64,000 nt of DNA from Rhizobium leguminosarum bv. trifolii WSM2297 (GTDB lineage Bacteria; Pseudomonadota; Alphaproteobacteria; Rhizobiales; Rhizobiaceae), in assembly GCF_000271845.1 (NCBI RefSeq), contig NZ_JH719393.1, positions 1,270,442 to 1,334,441 of the forward strand, written 5' to 3'. Made by a program: the position numbers and the translations under genes. Below the pieces are notes generated by a model that searched no databases, was not told the origin of the DNA, and saw nothing but the letters and a program-made list of their open reading frames with translations. Shown here in pieces: positions 62,587 through 64,000 of this stretch (the first letter of the stretch is position 1; each line of letters starts with the position of its first letter).

Positions 62587-62695
62587 GTCATCTTACCTTG
62601 CCAACCCATGCCGAGTTGATGGGTGTCCATCCGTCAAGACGGTCTTTTTGGAACTTAGATCGGCCGAGTGGGTTGAAATCCGCAAGGAGACGCTC

Positions 62696-63094
62696 ATGAA
62701 AAACCCAGTACGACGCAAGACAAGCGAAAAGGCAGACGGCGCCCAGCCAGAATTTCCATCTGCCGCGGAGGCGCGCGAACGGAAGAAAGCTCGGCCCGCC
62801 GCAAACAAATTCGCCGGGCAGAACGGCGGATCGCCCGCAGCCCCCCGCGAGGAGGAGATCCGGAAAAAGGCCTATTCCCTCTGGGAAAAGGAAGGCAGGC
62901 CAGAAGGCCAGCACCGGCATCACTGGACCCTGGCTGAGCACGAACTCGATAAGCAGGGCGAGATCGGCAATCCGCCAAATCTCGCTGCCCTGCGAGAGGC
63001 CGCGCGCGAACATACCGATGCATTCCTCGTCAAAACGGATCTCGAAGATGCTGATCAACGCGAAGCCTCCCCCGGCACGCGCGAGCAGAGTTGA
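62696..63094 (+). CDS. DUF2934 family protein
   Basis: A 132-residue, highly charged soluble protein. The middle part (EEEIRKKAYSLWEKEGRPEGQHRHHWTLAEHE) is the DUF2934 motif, a short helical unit common in rhizobia, with no known function. The flanks are low-complexity, basic and proline-rich, probably disordered. AAGGAGACGCTC precedes the ATG at 62696. It is 27 bases upstream of the next small gene in the same direction. Confidence 0.82.
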   Translation: MKNPVRRKTSEKADGAQPEFPSAAEARERKKARPAANKFAGQNGGSPAAPREEEIRKKAYSLWEKEGRPEGQHRHHWTLAEHELDKQGEIGNPPNLAALREAAREHTDAFLVKTDLEDADQREASPGTREQS

Positions 63095-63121
63095 ACCACC
63101 GATTTCAGGAAGGGACCAGAC

Positions 63122-63373
63122 ATGGCCGACAAACAAAACTTGAACGCCGGATTCACCGGAACGCCGGCTGAGCAGCCCGAGGGTTTGACCAAAGCCGCGA
63201 AGTCGGCCGCCGATGGGGTGAGGCGTGAGGCCTACGCGGTCGTCACCGGCGTCAGGGATCACCCGCAAACCGCAAGCGCCTTGTTGCTCGGCACCGGCAT
63301 TCTGGCATTCGGCCTGGGCTATCTGCTCGGTCGATCTTCGACCGAAAATATGGCACGCCGATATTGGCGGTAG
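63122..63373 (+). CDS. Small membrane-anchored protein (YqjD/DUF883-like topology)
   Basis: An 83-residue protein: a polar N-terminal part (MADKQNLNAGFTGTPAEQPE), a short helix (AAKSAADGVRREAYAVVTGV) and a C-terminal hydrophobic segment (ASALLLGTGILAFGLGYLLG) followed by RSSTENMARRYWR. The layout resembles ElaB/YqjD/DUF883 proteins, which tether cytoplasmic partners to the inner membrane in stress; I cannot prove family membership. AGGAAGGGACCAGAC precedes the ATG. Probably co-expressed with the DUF2934 gene. Confidence 0.72.
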   Translation: MADKQNLNAGFTGTPAEQPEGLTKAAKSAADGVRREAYAVVTGVRDHPQTASALLLGTGILAFGLGYLLGRSSTENMARRYWR

Positions 63374-63730
63374 CGGTAACTCTTTAGCGGCAGCGAGGTT
63401 CTATGAGCTGGTCGTAGGGTGGCGACCGCGCATCATGTCTGTCAATGCTTTGCAGCCTGCCCTGCAATCCCTTGGGCGGGCGGTCGCGCTCAACGGTTTT
63501 ACGCGAACATATATGCCGACCAAACCTTCGACCAACTGCACCTCAGACGTGTCTATTGCTGAAGCTGGCCTTTATGTCGGATTCCGACATTTCATAGAAC
63601 CGCCTCCGCCCATAAATCCTGTTGCTGGAATGCCACGAGGCTTAAAGCCATAGATTGCACGCAATCCCCGGCTTGACAGGCGTGATCACGATCCTTAGCG
63701 AAACGGCATCGGCATGGTCAGGATCGGCAA
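63374..63730. other. 357-bp gap with a weak promoter candidate
   Basis: No gene supported. CTTGAC at 63672-63677 followed after 17 bases by TTAGCG is a weak housekeeping-promoter match, 54 bases before the start of the last gene. A 142-codon frame across the gap has no family resemblance. Confidence 0.35.
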
Positions 63731-64000
63731 GTGAAATACCTCGGACAACTGAAGATAGCATTGCTCTATCCCGAAAGTGGGGCGGCAAGCGCACTCGATC
63801 GGAACAACCGCATTGCGGTCTTTCTCTTTGCCATCCTTCCCGGACTTTCCCCGAACTTCAACTCGTTCATCCTCCTCGGATCGATGGTGTGGGGCCTCTA
63901 CTGTCTGGCGACGGGCAGCCTGGCCCTGAACCTGTCGAAATCCGACCGGCTGGTTGCCATTGGCATGTCGATCTACCCGCTGGTGATGATCGCGAGCATA
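63731..64000 (+). CDS. O-antigen ligase-like membrane protein, cut by the window end
   Basis: A frame opening with GTG at 63731 (AGGA about seven bases upstream) runs 90 codons to the window edge without a stop. The product starts VKYLGQLKIALLYPESGAAS and has hydrophobic segments (RIAVFLFAILPGLSPNFNSF, then ILLGSMVWGLYCLATGSLAL, then LVAIGMSIYPLVMIAS) consistent with the first helices of a polytopic membrane protein. I read it as probably of the WaaL/O-antigen ligase group from helix layout and resemblance to rhizobial members; this is moderate at best. The rest lies beyond the window. Confidence 0.55.
   Translation, partial: MKYLGQLKIALLYPESGAASALDRNNRIAVFLFAILPGLSPNFNSFILLGSMVWGLYCLATGSLALNLSKSDRLVAIGMSIYPLVMIASI

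Noticed and set aside
63225..63653. A 142-codon plus-strand frame
   Set aside because: Its first part shadows the 83-residue gene in another frame and the remainder has no family resemblance.

Overview
The window looks like an accessory (plasmid, chromid or variable chromosomal) stretch of a Rhizobium of the leguminosarum/etli type. The reasons are the high-GC alphaproteobacterial coding style, many rhizobial small families (DUF2277, DUF992, DUF6665, DUF2934, DUF4142), and a glycerol operon whose gene order, glpD-S-T-P-Q-U-V-K, matches the one described for R. leguminosarum. No replication origin, rRNA, tRNA, CRISPR array or intact insertion sequence was seen. Species and replicon are inferences.

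Layout. 1-4700: small stress and unknown genes around a protein-L-isoaspartate methyltransferase fused in frame to a membrane-anchored domain, followed by a DUF421 protein and a DUF4142 protein. 4745-17216: a divergent catabolic island. The left arm (minus strand) holds an oligopeptide-type ABC importer, a DUF1537 four-carbon acid-sugar kinase and a GntR regulator. The right arm (plus strand) holds an N-acetylneuraminate-lyase-like aldolase, a cytoplasmic sialidase-like protein, an iron-dependent alcohol dehydrogenase and a PdxA2-type dehydrogenase. This set is the best candidate for an undescribed pathway. 17185-21000: surface-polysaccharide genes (acyltransferase, flippase, pyruvyl transferase). 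21245-22198: an Xre/RES toxin-antitoxin locus whose toxin carries an in-frame stop and whose promoter region carries a perfect inverted repeat. 22400-26471: an NMT1/SsuABC-type importer with a glyoxalase-fold protein and an AraC regulator. 26882-31521: a ribose-type sugar ABC importer.

31547-41693: the glycerol system, comprising the DeoR regulator GlpR, the dehydrogenase GlpD, the ABC importer GlpSTPQUV and the kinase GlpK. A 12-bp element is shared by the glpR and glpD upstream regions. 41990-43567: a small heat-shock gene with an RpoH-like promoter and a ROSE-like RNA thermometer leader, a short partner gene and a DUF4242 gene. 43608-47129: a 1173-residue SAM-cyclase-ATPase-TPR signalling protein. 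47283-53689: an exporter/LysR pair, a GNAT enzyme, small secreted proteins (DUF992, glycine-zipper lipoprotein, EF-hand), a 54-residue DUF1328 membrane protein and a VOC protein.

53789-64000: an ABC-F ATPase, DUF6665, an aldose-epimerase-like protein, an EmrAB pump with a divergent TetR repressor, mannonate dehydratase with an FCD-type GntR regulator and its likely operator, two small stress-type proteins, and the start of an O-antigen-ligase-like membrane protein cut by the window end. Much of the window therefore serves uptake and breakdown of plant- or soil-derived carbon compounds, each module paired with its own local regulator.
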